From Rs1 sp038900335 (lineage in GTDB: Bacteria; Pseudomonadota; Gammaproteobacteria; Pseudomonadales; Balneatricaceae): 64,000 nt of DNA. Both the position numbers and the translations under genes were made by a program. This document shows, in pieces, positions 53,400 through 62,649 of the stretch. Within the stretch, counting starts at the first letter, position 1. Each line of letters opens with the position of its first letter. Below the pieces are notes generated by a model that had not been told where the DNA came from, made no database searches, and saw only the letters and a program-made list of their open reading frames with translations. Location of the stretch: the NCBI GenBank assembly GCA_038900335.1, contig JBBMRB010000020.1:4997-68996 (forward strand), given 5' to 3'.

Positions 53400-54491
53400 T
53401 TGAAAACAAACATGGTCATTACATTGACGACAGGGGCGGGCTCGAAACAATTTTTATTGAGTAAAATTGTGAGGCGCGCTCTTGTTTTTATTTTTATAGC
53501 AGCGCTAGGGTATCTCATTGCGAGTAATTGGCTGTGGTTGACGACAAAAGAAAGTCTAGTAGATTTAGAGGAAAACCATCAGCAATTAAATGATCAATAC
53601 ATATCTTTACTAGTCACTCAGCAGGAATACGCGCAAGAGTTGGTGGGACTCACTGATGTGTTTGATAAAGTCGTGGTACAGCGTGATAAGCTGGCATTAG
53701 AAAACAGCCGTATAGACATATTAGATGAGACAATTTCTGCTATTAAAGATGAGCGAGATCAGCTAAAACTTGATACTAGTAAAATGGTTGATCTTGAAAA
53801 TACCCTGTCTCAAACAGAGCAGGAAAGGGATCGCTTACAAGTTGAAAATATCAAGATAGAGCAAATTAATAACTCGCTTGATAACAACCTTACCGCTTTG
53901 GATAAGAGTTTAGATGATTTAGAGAAAATGCTAAACCTGCAAATTCCTAAAGACTCTAAAGAAGACCGTTTTGAGCAGTTATCACTGTTGATGAAGCAGC
54001 GTTTGTTTTTACTCAACAGTATCCCTAACGGCTTGCCTATTAAGGCAATTAGAGTGAATGATGGCTTTGGCATGCGTTATCATCCTATTAAAAAAACGCG
54101 TATCTTACATAAGGGAATAGACTTTAAAGCGACGGTAGGTACCCCTGTTTATGCACCTGCTGAGGGGGTTGTCTCTGTTGCTAGAAGGCGTTCGGGAAAT
54201 GGTAATTACATTAAAGTGATTCATAACTATGGATTCGCTACAACCTACTCGCACTTGAGTAAGTTCAATGTTAAAGTCGGTGAATATGTACATAAAGGGC
54301 AAAAAATAGCCGAAAGTGGCAACACCGGGTTATCGACGGGGCCGCATCTTCACTATGAGCTTTGGTATTTATCTAAGGTTATTAATCCTGCTGAATTCGT
54401 TGCTTGGAATATAGCAAATTTTGAAAAAATATTTAATAAAGTGGAAACCGTCCAATGGGCTTCTTTAAAAAATCTGTATCCTGTGAAGTAA
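53400..54491 (+). CDS. M23 peptidoglycan endopeptidase with coiled coil
   Basis: A 363-residue membrane-anchored lysostaphin-type peptidase. TTG at 53400 is the start because AAGGA lies 6 nt upstream; the ATG 12 nt later is less well placed. An N-terminal membrane helix (about 27-43) is followed by a periplasmic coiled coil (about 50-185) and the M23 domain with intact zinc ligands H237, D241, H318 and catalytic H316 (LHKGIDFKA; GPHLHYELW). It should cut peptide cross-links. Its last 37 nt overlap the start of the bactofilin gene, a pairing seen in cell-shape systems. Confidence 0.9.
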   Translation: MKTNMVITLTTGAGSKQFLLSKIVRRALVFIFIAALGYLIASNWLWLTTKESLVDLEENHQQLNDQYISLLVTQQEYAQELVGLTDVFDKVVVQRDKLALENSRIDILDETISAIKDERDQLKLDTSKMVDLENTLSQTEQERDRLQVENIKIEQINNSLDNNLTALDKSLDDLEKMLNLQIPKDSKEDRFEQLSLLMKQRLFLLNSIPNGLPIKAIRVNDGFGMRYHPIKKTRILHKGIDFKATVGTPVYAPAEGVVSVARRRSGNGNYIKVIHNYGFATTYSHLSKFNVKVGEYVHKGQKIAESGNTGLSTGPHLHYELWYLSKVINPAEFVAWNIANFEKIFNKVETVQWASLKNLYPVK

Positions 54492-55423
54492 AAAGTACCG
54501 GTCTCACGATTATTGCTAAAGGCAATAAGATAGCCGGAGAAATGGTGATTACAGGAAAACTACATATTGATGGCACAGTTGAGGGTAGTATCACCTCGAT
54601 AGAGAATGTATCTATAGGTAAAACGGGCATTATTTCAGGTAAGCTTAAGGCTAAAAATGTCACTGTTAATGGTTTGCTTGAAGGTGAGGTTGAATGTGAC
54701 CATTTGCACATTACTGCTGGTGGTAAAGTAAAGGCAAATGTCTGTAGTATCGATTTGACGATGGAGGCTAAATCGCATTTCTTTGGCGAGAGCCGCGAAA
54801 AAACACCATTGCTAGCTGAAGTTAACAAAGCTGCTATATTTGATAACTCTGTAAACCAATTGCAAAGCGCTGACAGCTTACTTGATAACTTGCCAAATAC
54901 AGTGACTAGTTATGAGCAAACTGGTGATGCAAATACGCAAGCAACAGTGCTAAAAGATGATCAGTGTGACGAAAACATAACCACGCAAAGCCCAATTAAA
55001 GACTCAGTTGCAGATACGGCTAAAAACAGCGAGACAAGTTATGAGCCAGACACTAGCTATTGCATAAACAATGACTCACAGCTAACAGATTTAAGTTTTA
55101 ATCATATAGTCAATCAAGATTTTAGGTTTATTAATGACGCTGAACAAGCGGCCAGTACATCGGCTGATAACAGCCAAGATGAAGTTATCAAAGATTTTGA
55201 GCTTGATAATGCAGTTGATATTAAAACCAGTGCTGAACTGGGCGCTAAGCTAGAGAGTGAAATAGCTAGCACACTTACAGATAAGCTCGATCAAAAGCTA
55301 GATAATAGTGAGCAATTAGCCGCTGTTGATACTGTTAATACGGTCGCTGAAGTTAAACCAAAAAAGAGAAGCCGAGCTAAGACGGTTGATAAGAACACCA
55401 CAGTCATGGAGCTAAAAATTTAA
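54455..55423 (+). CDS. Bactofilin (polymer-forming cytoskeletal protein) with long acidic tail
   Basis: A 322-residue protein. Residues about 15-115 are a bactofilin beta-helix (GNKIAGEMVITGKLHIDGTVEGS, VSIGKTGIISGKLKAKNVTVNG, GEVECDHLHITAGGKVKANV). Bactofilins form membrane-associated filaments that localise wall enzymes. The remaining 200 residues are acidic, Ser/Thr/Asn/Asp-rich and probably disordered, ending in a basic KPKKRSRAKTVDK patch; typical bactofilins are only 130-200 residues long. It overlaps the M23 gene by 37 nt and directly abuts the YafJ-type gene. Confidence 0.88.
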   Translation: MGFFKKSVSCEVKSTGLTIIAKGNKIAGEMVITGKLHIDGTVEGSITSIENVSIGKTGIISGKLKAKNVTVNGLLEGEVECDHLHITAGGKVKANVCSIDLTMEAKSHFFGESREKTPLLAEVNKAAIFDNSVNQLQSADSLLDNLPNTVTSYEQTGDANTQATVLKDDQCDENITTQSPIKDSVADTAKNSETSYEPDTSYCINNDSQLTDLSFNHIVNQDFRFINDAEQAASTSADNSQDEVIKDFELDNAVDIKTSAELGAKLESEIASTLTDKLDQKLDNSEQLAAVDTVNTVAEVKPKKRSRAKTVDKNTTVMELKI

Positions 55424-56224
55424 ATGTGTGAGTTGTTAGGAATGAGCGCAAATGTACCCACTGATATTTGTTTTAGCTTTAGTGGCTTAATGCAGCGAGG
55501 CGGTGCCACCGGGCCGCACCGCGATGGTTGGGGAATTGCATTTTATGAAGGTAAGGGCTTGCGTAGTTTTCATGATCCGGACCCAAGCTGCTCATCCAAA
55601 ATAGCAGAGTTTATAAAAAACAATCCAATTAAAAGCACGCAAGTGATCAGCCATATAAGGCAGGCGAATGTTGGGCAGGTGAATTTAGAAAACACCCACC
55701 CTTTTAGTCGTGAGCTTTGGGGCAATATGTGGACATATGCTCACAACGGTCAGTTGGAGAAACAGCTTTTTGATTGGCCGTTAAATTTTTATCACCCGGT
55801 TGGTAGTACCGATAGTGAATATGCTTTTTGCTGGCTGATGGATCAGTTGAGAACTAAGTTCCCCCAAAGGCCTGCAGATGAAGAGCAGCTCGCTGATTTT
55901 ATCCATCAATGCGCTGAAAAACTCAGAGCGTTAGGTGTCTTCAATATGTTACTCGGTGAGTCTAACTATTTATATGTTTATAATACCACCAAATTGTCAT
56001 GGATAACTCGTAAAGCACCTTTTGGTGAGGCGAGTTTGAAAGATTGTGATCTCAGTGTCAATTTTAAAAATGAAACATCGATTACCGATAAAGTCACTGT
56101 TATAGCAACAGAGCCGTTAACAGATAACGAGCACTGGCATAAATTGAAATGTGGAGAGCTAGCAACCTTCAAATTAGCCGATGTTATCTATCAAAAAAAT
56201 ACACAATTATCGCAAGCTAGCTAA
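55424..56224 (+). CDS. YafJ-type class II glutamine amidotransferase
   Basis: A 266-residue Ntn-hydrolase. The catalytic Cys2 becomes N-terminal after Met removal (MCELLGMSANVPTDI); RDGWGIAFY and the substrate-side SHIRQAN and AHNGQLE motifs are all standard for the YafJ family. It probably hydrolyses glutamine or a gamma-glutamyl compound; the acceptor is unknown. The ATG follows the bactofilin stop with no gap, so it is co-translated with the M23-bactofilin pair, though family members are normally not tied to cell shape. Confidence 0.88.
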   Translation: MCELLGMSANVPTDICFSFSGLMQRGGATGPHRDGWGIAFYEGKGLRSFHDPDPSCSSKIAEFIKNNPIKSTQVISHIRQANVGQVNLENTHPFSRELWGNMWTYAHNGQLEKQLFDWPLNFYHPVGSTDSEYAFCWLMDQLRTKFPQRPADEEQLADFIHQCAEKLRALGVFNMLLGESNYLYVYNTTKLSWITRKAPFGEASLKDCDLSVNFKNETSITDKVTVIATEPLTDNEHWHKLKCGELATFKLADVIYQKNTQLSQAS

Positions 56225-56362
56225 TTGTTAGCAATATAAGTGCAACAGCCAAGAGTTTTTCTAAAACTGACAAGCCAATATAAAGTTACTCACTAGACCC
56301 GCCTATTCATGTGATATAGACATTAATAGGCATAGTGAGTGACTCCTTTCTAAAGAGATCGC

Positions 56363-59300
56363 ATGTTAAAAAATATCGCCACTTTACGAGCCCAGCTAAC
56401 TCAGTGTGAGACTAAAATATATTCAACGTCCCTGAGTAAATTAAATCAATGTGAAGCTAGGTTTAAACAGGGTAAGCCAGTTGATAAAGCGCTAGGGCAA
56501 CTTAGTGAATTAATTGATAAATCAGCAAAACTAGCTGCTCAGCGTCGCTCTTCGATTGGCCGTGTTGAATTGGCAGATTTACCGGTTACCCAAAGCAGTG
56601 ATGAAATTACTAAAGCGATAGAAGATAACCAAGTTATCATTATTGCAGGTGAAACAGGCTCAGGTAAAACAACGCAACTACCTAAAATCTGTATGCAGAT
56701 GGGTTATGGCGCGAAAGGTTTAATTGGCCACACCCAGCCTAGGCGTTTAGCGGCAAGAACAGTGGCGACAAGAATAGCGCAAGAATTAGGTTCTAGTGTC
56801 GGCCAAAAAGTCGGTTATCAAGTGCGGTTCACTGAAGAAGTAGGGGATAACTCGTTAGTTAAGCTAATGACAGATGGTATTTTGCTCGCTGAAACACAAA
56901 ATGATCCACTGTTAGAGAAATACCAAGTATTAATTTTAGATGAAGCACATGAGCGCAGTTTAAATATAGATTTTTTATTAGGTTATATTAAAAGAATACT
57001 GCCAAAGCGCCCTGACTTAAAACTAATCATCACCTCGGCAACCATTGACCTACAGCGTTTTTCAGAGCACTTTAATAACGCGCCAATTATAGAGGTCTCT
57101 GGTAGAACCTTCCCGGTTGAAGTTTTGTATAGGCCGCTACTTAAAGAGCGCAGCGACAGTGATGGCGACAAGAAAGAGCTGACATTATCGCAAGGGGTCG
57201 TTGCCGCGGTAGCAGAAATTATTAGCTTGCAGAAAAAAGTTTATGTATCAGGCCCTCGCGATATTTTAATATTTTTCTCAGGTGAGCGAGAAATAAGAGA
57301 AAACGCTGAAGCACTGCGCAAAGCGCAATTAGCGAATACTCAAATCATGCCATTGTATGCACGCTTAAGTGTTAAAGAGCAAAGCCGTATTTTTAATGTC
57401 GATGCCGTTACCGGGCGGCGTATTATTTTAGCTACCAATGTTGCAGAAACATCGGTCACAGTACCAGGCATTGGTTTTGTTATTGATACCGGTTTGGCCA
57501 GGATATCACGCTATAGTTATCGCTCTAAAGTACAGCGTTTGCCAATTGAAAAAATATCACAAGCCAGTGCCAATCAGCGCGCTGGGCGCTGCGGTCGTAT
57601 TGCAGCGGGTACCTGTATAAGGCTTTTTAGCGAAGAAGACTATTTATCGCGAGCTGAATTTACCGATGCTGAGATTAGACGTACCAATTTAGCTGCTGTT
57701 ATTTTACAAATGCTAAATTTAAAGCTAGGCAGTATTCAGCAATTCCCTTTTATTGATCCGCCCGATTCACGCTTTGTCAATGATGGTTTTAGCTTATTAG
57801 AAGAGCTCGGCGCTGTTACTAAACAAAAAACGATGACACCGCTTGGGCGAAAGTTAGCAAAGTTACCGGTCGATCCGCGAATAGGGCGCATGATTATTGA
57901 AGCTAATAATCAAGGTGCATTAAAAGAAGTACTGATTATTGCCAGTGCGTTGAGTGTACAAGATCCAAAAGAAAGACCCATTGATAAGCAGCAAGCGGCA
58001 GATCTAGTGCATAAAGAACATCAGGATGATGATTCAGATTTTATCAGTTTTGTAAATCTATGGAATCTTTATGAGCAGCAGCGCCAAGAGTTATCATCAA
58101 ACCAGTTGCGTAAATTTTGTAGCAAACACTTCTTGTCCTTTATGAGAATGCGCGAATGGCGTGATGTCCACAGACAGTTATATTTAGCATCCAAAGCGAT
58201 TGGTTTTAATCTAGCGTCAACAGATGCGAGCTATGAATCTGTGCATGTCTCTCTCTTGTCTGGCTTGTTAAGCCATATTGGGGTTAAGCAAGAAAATAAT
58301 GAGTTTTTAGGTGCTCGCAATCGCAAGTTTTTTATCTTTCCTGCCTCCACTCAATATAAAAAGCCAGCAAAATGGTTAATGGTCAGTGAGCTGGTGGAAA
58401 CAACGCGGCTCTTTGGTCGAAATGTCGCTAAAATTGAGCCGCAATGGGTTGAGCCATTAGCTAAACACCTTATTAAGAAAAACTATTTAGAGCCTAAATG
58501 GCAAAAAAAGCGAGCTCAAGTCAGTGCATACGAACAAGTTATGCTCTATGGGCTGTTACTGGTTAATAATAGGGTGGTTAATTATGGCGCCATCAATCCG
58601 CAAGAGAGCCAGCAAATATTTATCCGTACCGCTTTAGTAGAAGGGCATTTTCATACAAAAGGTCAGTTTTTTAAACACAACAGAGCACTGCTTGATAGCG
58701 TGGAGTTACTAGAGGCTAAGTCTAGGCGTAAAGATCTATTAATTGACGAAGATGGTTTATATGATTTTTATGCGCAAAAAATAACCAGTTTGAGCGAGCG
58801 TCCCATTGTTAATGGCGCAGGCTTTGAAAAATGGCGACAAAAGATAGAAAAGGTGAACCCGCAAGCACTGTTTATGAGCCATGACGATATATTGCAAAGA
58901 ACAAGTGATCATATTGGTGATGATCAATACCCTGATTGTCTATCGTTTAAAGGCATAGAGCTTGAGCTTAGTTATCATTTTGACCCGCTAGCTAAAGATG
59001 ATGGCGTGTCATTGCATCTGCCAATGGCATTGCTCAAGCAATTCCCTAAAGAGCGATTGCAGTGGCTAGTGCCAGGTCTGATTAAAGAGCGCTGTATCGC
59101 GCTGCTTAAATCCTTACCTAAAGCGCGAAGAAAGCACTTTGTACCCATTCCTGATTATGTCAGCGCCTTTTTACAAAGTGCAAATTATGCTGAGGCAAGT
59201 TTGTTTGAGCAATTAGTGCATCACCTATTGCGAATGAGCGGAATTGAGCTCAATGTTGAGGAGTTTAATGAAGAATCACTCGCCCAACATCTGCATTTTA

Positions 59301-60301
59301 ATATCAAATTGTTAGGTAATGATCAAAAAATCATCGATGAAGGTCGTGATTTAGCAGCACTTATTGCTAAATACGCCCATCAAATTGATGAAAAATTACA
59401 ACAACAAGGCGAGCAAGAATGGGGGGAGCGCGGCTTAGAAAGTTGGAGTTTTGATGAGCTACCAGAGCAAGTGCAGGTAAAACATAGCGGTATTATGGTG
59501 ACAGCATGGCCATCTTTAGTGTTAAAAGATAATAAAGTTGATTTAAAATTACAAATGGATCAACAATTTGCACTGCAACAATCAGTCGTTGCGATTACTT
59601 TTTTCGCCGTATCATTGCTGGCAAATGAGATAAAAAAACTTAAGAGCGCTATCCCTAAAATAAATGAAAGCACGTTATTGATGGGAAAAAAATTCAACAA
59701 GAAGTTACTTGAAAGTGAAGTAATTTCACTTTGCGTGCGCGAAGGCTTGAAATTAAATGAGTCTTTACCTGCCAATAAGCAAGAGTTTTTAGAGCGTATA
59801 GATACCTTTAAAAAGTCAGCTGAATTGTCGTCGCTATTGAAAAAAGTAGGTCAACAAGTTTATGACTTGCATCAACAATACCATCAACTTTATAAGCAGT
59901 TAAATGGCTCGCAATCGCTGGCGACTATTTTGATAGTCTCTGATATTAAGCAGCAGTTAGAGTCTTTGTTCCCCAAAACCTACTTGTCCCATATTTCGTG
60001 GTTTAGGTTATGCCAGTACACAAGATATATGAAAAGTGTTGAAATAAGGCTAGAAAAGTATCAGCGTGAATTGCCACAGCAAAAGCTGTATTCAGCGCAA
60101 ATAAACGAATGGGAGCAGTTGTGGCGGGCGAAATATGCACACCATTTAACGCAATATAAATACGATAGCCACTTAGCGGCATTTCGCTGGCTAATAGAGG
60201 AGTATCGTATCTCTGTGTTTTCACAACAGATAAAAACACTAGAGAGCGTATCGCAAAAAAGAATGAAGCAAAAATGGCAAGATTTAAATAACGCTGATTA
60301 A
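56363..60301 (+). CDS. hrpA: ATP-dependent RNA helicase HrpA (DEAH box)
   Basis: A 1312-residue DEAH helicase matching E. coli HrpA (1300). Walker A AGETGSGKTTQLPK is near 96-109, the DEAH box in LILDEAHERSLNIDFLL near 192, SAT as ITSATIDLQRFSEHF, and motif VI QRAGRCGRIAAG. The C-terminal half has HA2, OB-fold and the HrpA-specific domain. E. coli HrpA acts on fimbrial mRNA and stalled ribosome complexes. Confidence 0.95.
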   Translation: MLKNIATLRAQLTQCETKIYSTSLSKLNQCEARFKQGKPVDKALGQLSELIDKSAKLAAQRRSSIGRVELADLPVTQSSDEITKAIEDNQVIIIAGETGSGKTTQLPKICMQMGYGAKGLIGHTQPRRLAARTVATRIAQELGSSVGQKVGYQVRFTEEVGDNSLVKLMTDGILLAETQNDPLLEKYQVLILDEAHERSLNIDFLLGYIKRILPKRPDLKLIITSATIDLQRFSEHFNNAPIIEVSGRTFPVEVLYRPLLKERSDSDGDKKELTLSQGVVAAVAEIISLQKKVYVSGPRDILIFFSGEREIRENAEALRKAQLANTQIMPLYARLSVKEQSRIFNVDAVTGRRIILATNVAETSVTVPGIGFVIDTGLARISRYSYRSKVQRLPIEKISQASANQRAGRCGRIAAGTCIRLFSEEDYLSRAEFTDAEIRRTNLAAVILQMLNLKLGSIQQFPFIDPPDSRFVNDGFSLLEELGAVTKQKTMTPLGRKLAKLPVDPRIGRMIIEANNQGALKEVLIIASALSVQDPKERPIDKQQAADLVHKEHQDDDSDFISFVNLWNLYEQQRQELSSNQLRKFCSKHFLSFMRMREWRDVHRQLYLASKAIGFNLASTDASYESVHVSLLSGLLSHIGVKQENNEFLGARNRKFFIFPASTQYKKPAKWLMVSELVETTRLFGRNVAKIEPQWVEPLAKHLIKKNYLEPKWQKKRAQVSAYEQVMLYGLLLVNNRVVNYGAINPQESQQIFIRTALVEGHFHTKGQFFKHNRALLDSVELLEAKSRRKDLLIDEDGLYDFYAQKITSLSERPIVNGAGFEKWRQKIEKVNPQALFMSHDDILQRTSDHIGDDQYPDCLSFKGIELELSYHFDPLAKDDGVSLHLPMALLKQFPKERLQWLVPGLIKERCIALLKSLPKARRKHFVPIPDYVSAFLQSANYAEASLFEQLVHHLLRMSGIELNVEEFNEESLAQHLHFNIKLLGNDQKIIDEGRDLAALIAKYAHQIDEKLQQQGEQEWGERGLESWSFDELPEQVQVKHSGIMVTAWPSLVLKDNKVDLKLQMDQQFALQQSVVAITFFAVSLLANEIKKLKSAIPKINESTLLMGKKFNKKLLESEVISLCVREGLKLNESLPANKQEFLERIDTFKKSAELSSLLKKVGQQVYDLHQQYHQLYKQLNGSQSLATILIVSDIKQQLESLFPKTYLSHISWFRLCQYTRYMKSVEIRLEKYQRELPQQKLYSAQINEWEQLWRAKYAHHLTQYKYDSHLAAFRWLIEEYRISVFSQQIKTLESVSQKRMKQKWQDLNNAD

Positions 60302-60633
60302 GCCAAAAATACAAAAACAAAGTTATTAAATAATAGTGTGGAACTTTTTCAAAAGGTTGCACTGTTTAAAATCATGTGCTCTAATGCGGCAAAATTAAGC
60401 GGATTAATTTTTTTACCTTAATTGGTAATGATACTGAAATTAGGTGAATGATTGATTCGCTCAACTATTTGGGTATAGGTAAAACGAGTAAAAACGAGTT
60501 TTATCGAAAATATTCTAAATATATAGTATTTTTTAGTGGTGTTACCGATTATAATGAAATTGGATAACGCATTAAGAAACACTAGAAATAAAAAACTAAC
60601 TACTAGTATGTTGAATATTTAAGGGGAAAATAA
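60302..60633. other. Intergenic region upstream of porin
   Basis: About 330 bp. A consensus TATAAT at 60550-60555 is a likely porin -10, leaving a long 5' UTR of about 70 nt typical of porin mRNAs; the -35 site is poor. Two AAAACGAG copies occur at about 60480-60499. AGGGGA precedes the ATG by 6-7 nt. Confidence 0.5.
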
Positions 60634-61572
60634 ATGAAAAAGTCAATTATCGCTCTAGCTGTTGCTGGTGCAATGACTGCTCCAATGGTTGCTCAAGCTG
60701 ATGCAACTTTGTTCGGTGAAGTACGTTACGATATCGCTGATACTGATGGCCAGTCTCACCTAGAAAGCAGAATCGATCGTGTTCGTTTCGGCGTTAAAGG
60801 CGAAGAGACAATGGATAACGGCCTAACAGCTGGTTACTTCATCCGTTTTAAAGCTGATACTACAGAGCAATCATCTACAGTAACATTAGATACTGAGGCT
60901 ACTAAAGATAATGATATAGCAACTGATAAAATCGCACTATATATTGCTGGTGACTTTGGTAAAGTTATCTTAGGTGATGCTGATAGCCCAGTAGCTTATA
61001 TCGCTGGTCGTCAAGTATACACGACTGTTCATGACGGTAGCCTAGAAACTTTAGATGATGAGTTTGAGCAAGGCGGTATCTCTTACGAGTCTAACAACTA
61101 TAACGGTTTCTCTTTCAAAGCCGGTATTGGTGATGTAGATGGTGATGATACAGCGGCTACAGGTAACGAAAACCAATACGGTTTCTCTGTAGATTATGAT
61201 GCAGAATCTTTCGGTGTTACACTTGCTGGCGGTGAAATCAATGATAAATCAGTTGCTGGTATCAGCGGTGAGTACAAGTTTGGCGCGGCTAAAGTTGGTC
61301 TAGCTTACATCGATCACGAAGATAATTCTGAGTACGTTTCTGTTTCAGCTGCTTACGTAATTGATAAGTTAAGCCTTGCTGCACAGTACGAAATACAAGA
61401 TTGGGATAACTCTACACTAGAAGATTCTGAGGCTGTAAACGTTTCAGCTACTTATGATCTTGGTGGCAATGCCTATGTTGCTCTAAGTGCTGTTGATTTT
61501 AATAGCGATGCTGAAAACAATGATGCTGATGCACGAGATCAAGTTGTTCTACGTTACGGTATCTCTTTCTAA
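60634..61572 (+). CDS. Gram-negative general porin
   Basis: A 312-residue outer-membrane beta-barrel. Signal peptide MKKSIIALAVAGAMTAPMVA is cleaved before QADA or after it; the mature chain alternates short beta strands and acidic loops (TLFGEVRYDIADTDGQ, GVKGEETMDNGLTAGYFIRF) and ends in Phe (VVLRYGISF), the BamA-recognised last strand. Strong codon bias suggests high expression. A TTCG-capped terminator follows at once. No selectivity can be inferred. Confidence 0.9.
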   Translation: MKKSIIALAVAGAMTAPMVAQADATLFGEVRYDIADTDGQSHLESRIDRVRFGVKGEETMDNGLTAGYFIRFKADTTEQSSTVTLDTEATKDNDIATDKIALYIAGDFGKVILGDADSPVAYIAGRQVYTTVHDGSLETLDDEFEQGGISYESNNYNGFSFKAGIGDVDGDDTAATGNENQYGFSVDYDAESFGVTLAGGEINDKSVAGISGEYKFGAAKVGLAYIDHEDNSEYVSVSAAYVIDKLSLAAQYEIQDWDNSTLEDSEAVNVSATYDLGGNAYVALSAVDFNSDAENNDADARDQVVLRYGISF

Positions 61573-61594
61573 TCTATTGATTAGTTAGTAAGTC

Positions 61595-61623
61595 AAAAAA
61601 AACTCCTTCGGGAGTTTTTTTTT
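61595..61623 (+). terminator. Intrinsic terminator of the porin gene
   Basis: A-rich arm, ACTCC, TTCG tetraloop, GGAGT and a run of nine T. A-tract and T-tract also pair, so it may act in both directions. Confidence 0.92.
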
Positions 61624-61677
61624 GGCAAAAATATATAAATTCTCTGGTTTGTGCTAATATTCATTTTTATATTGTTT

Positions 61678-62382
61678 ATGAGAGATCTTGTTAAAGTGAA
61701 GAGATTTAAAGTAATTATTACCAGTTGTCTATTTTTCGTATCTGTCATGGTCAGCGCTGATGATGCAGTAGATCCGTATGAGGGTTTTAATAGGCAGGTA
61801 TATAGTTTTAACTCTAGTGTTGATCGTTATACATTTAAGCCATTGGCGAGGGCTTATCGTGCTGTGACGCCTGATATAGCTGAAAAGGGCGTTTCTAACT
61901 TTTTTGGCAATATTCGAGATGTAGGTACGCTTGTCAATAATGTTTTACAGTTTAAGTTTGAGGATGCGGCGGTTGATTTTGCGCGTATCGCCTTTAACTC
62001 AACTATTGGTTTAGCTGGTGTGATTGATGTCGCCTCAGGTATGGGCCTTGAAAAACATTCCGAAGATTTTGGCCAGACACTAGGTGTTTGGGGGGTGCCG
62101 GCCGGTCCTTATTTAGTGTTACCCTTGTTCGGCCCCGGTGGTTTTAGAGATTCGCCAGCGAGTTTTGTGCCGTTAGATGCCTGGCGATATGTAGAGCATG
62201 TGCCAACACGTAATACTGGTTATGCTACAAGGTTGGTGAGTGATCGTGCTCAATTATTTGAATATGAGACGATAGTGACAGGTGATGACTATATTTTTGT
62301 GCGCGATGCATATATAGGTTTACGTCAGCAGGCTGTGAATGATGGCGTGGTCGATGAGACATTTCGTGAAAGTGATTTTTAG
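61678..62382 (+). CDS. mlaA: MlaA/VacJ-family outer-membrane lipid asymmetry protein
   Basis: A 234-residue MlaA-family protein, which removes mislocalised phospholipids from the outer leaflet. Family blocks: DPYEGFNRQVYSFN, FFGNIRDVGTLVNNVLQFK, RIAFNSTIGLAGVIDVA, DFGQTLGVWGVPAGPYLVLPLFGP. I use ATG 61678, although GTG at 61696 is possible. The signal region (VIITSCLFFVSVMVSA-DD) fits signal peptidase I; no lipobox Cys sits at the end of the hydrophobic core, unlike E. coli MlaA. Other mla genes are not nearby. A minisatellite follows. Confidence 0.88.
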   Translation: MRDLVKVKRFKVIITSCLFFVSVMVSADDAVDPYEGFNRQVYSFNSSVDRYTFKPLARAYRAVTPDIAEKGVSNFFGNIRDVGTLVNNVLQFKFEDAAVDFARIAFNSTIGLAGVIDVASGMGLEKHSEDFGQTLGVWGVPAGPYLVLPLFGPGGFRDSPASFVPLDAWRYVEHVPTRNTGYATRLVSDRAQLFEYETIVTGDDYIFVRDAYIGLRQQAVNDGVVDETFRESDF

Positions 62383-62400
62383 CCTGCGTTGATTGATGCG

Positions 62401-62520
62401 GATAGTTATATACAGATAGTTATAGATAGTTATATACAGCTAGTTATAGATGGTTATATACAGCTAGTTATAGATAGTTATATACAGCTAGTTATAGATA
62501 GTTATATACAGAAAGTTATA
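62401..62520. repeat. 24-bp minisatellite, five copies, after mlaA
   Basis: Five consecutive 24-bp units, differing by one or two bases, made of two related 12-bp halves (GATAGTTATATA and CAGCTAGTTATA). Degenerate half-units continue to about 62545. It lies between the mlaA stop and its terminator, so it is probably transcribed as 3' UTR. Confidence 0.93.
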
Positions 62521-62550
62521 TGCAGGCGGTTATATGTAGATAGTTAAATA

Positions 62551-62579
62551 AGGAGCGATATGAAATCGCTCCTTTTTTG
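62551..62579 (+). terminator. Intrinsic terminator after mlaA and the minisatellite
   Basis: AGGAGCGAT (62551-62559), loop ATGAA, ATCGCTCCT (62565-62573), then six T. Perfect 9-bp stem. Confidence 0.9.
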
Positions 62580-62649
62580 TGCGCATCTGTTTTATATTTT
62601 TGTTTTTTTAGCTTTTTTATTTTGGTTTTTATCGGTGTGAATTTAACTA

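Noticed and set aside
54433..54828. 131-codon antisense frame over the bactofilin domain
   Set aside because: Mirror of the repetitive beta-helix coding sequence; no start context.
60003..60362. 119-codon minus-strand frame at the hrpA end
   Set aside because: Mostly inside hrpA; no ribosome site and no recognisable domain.
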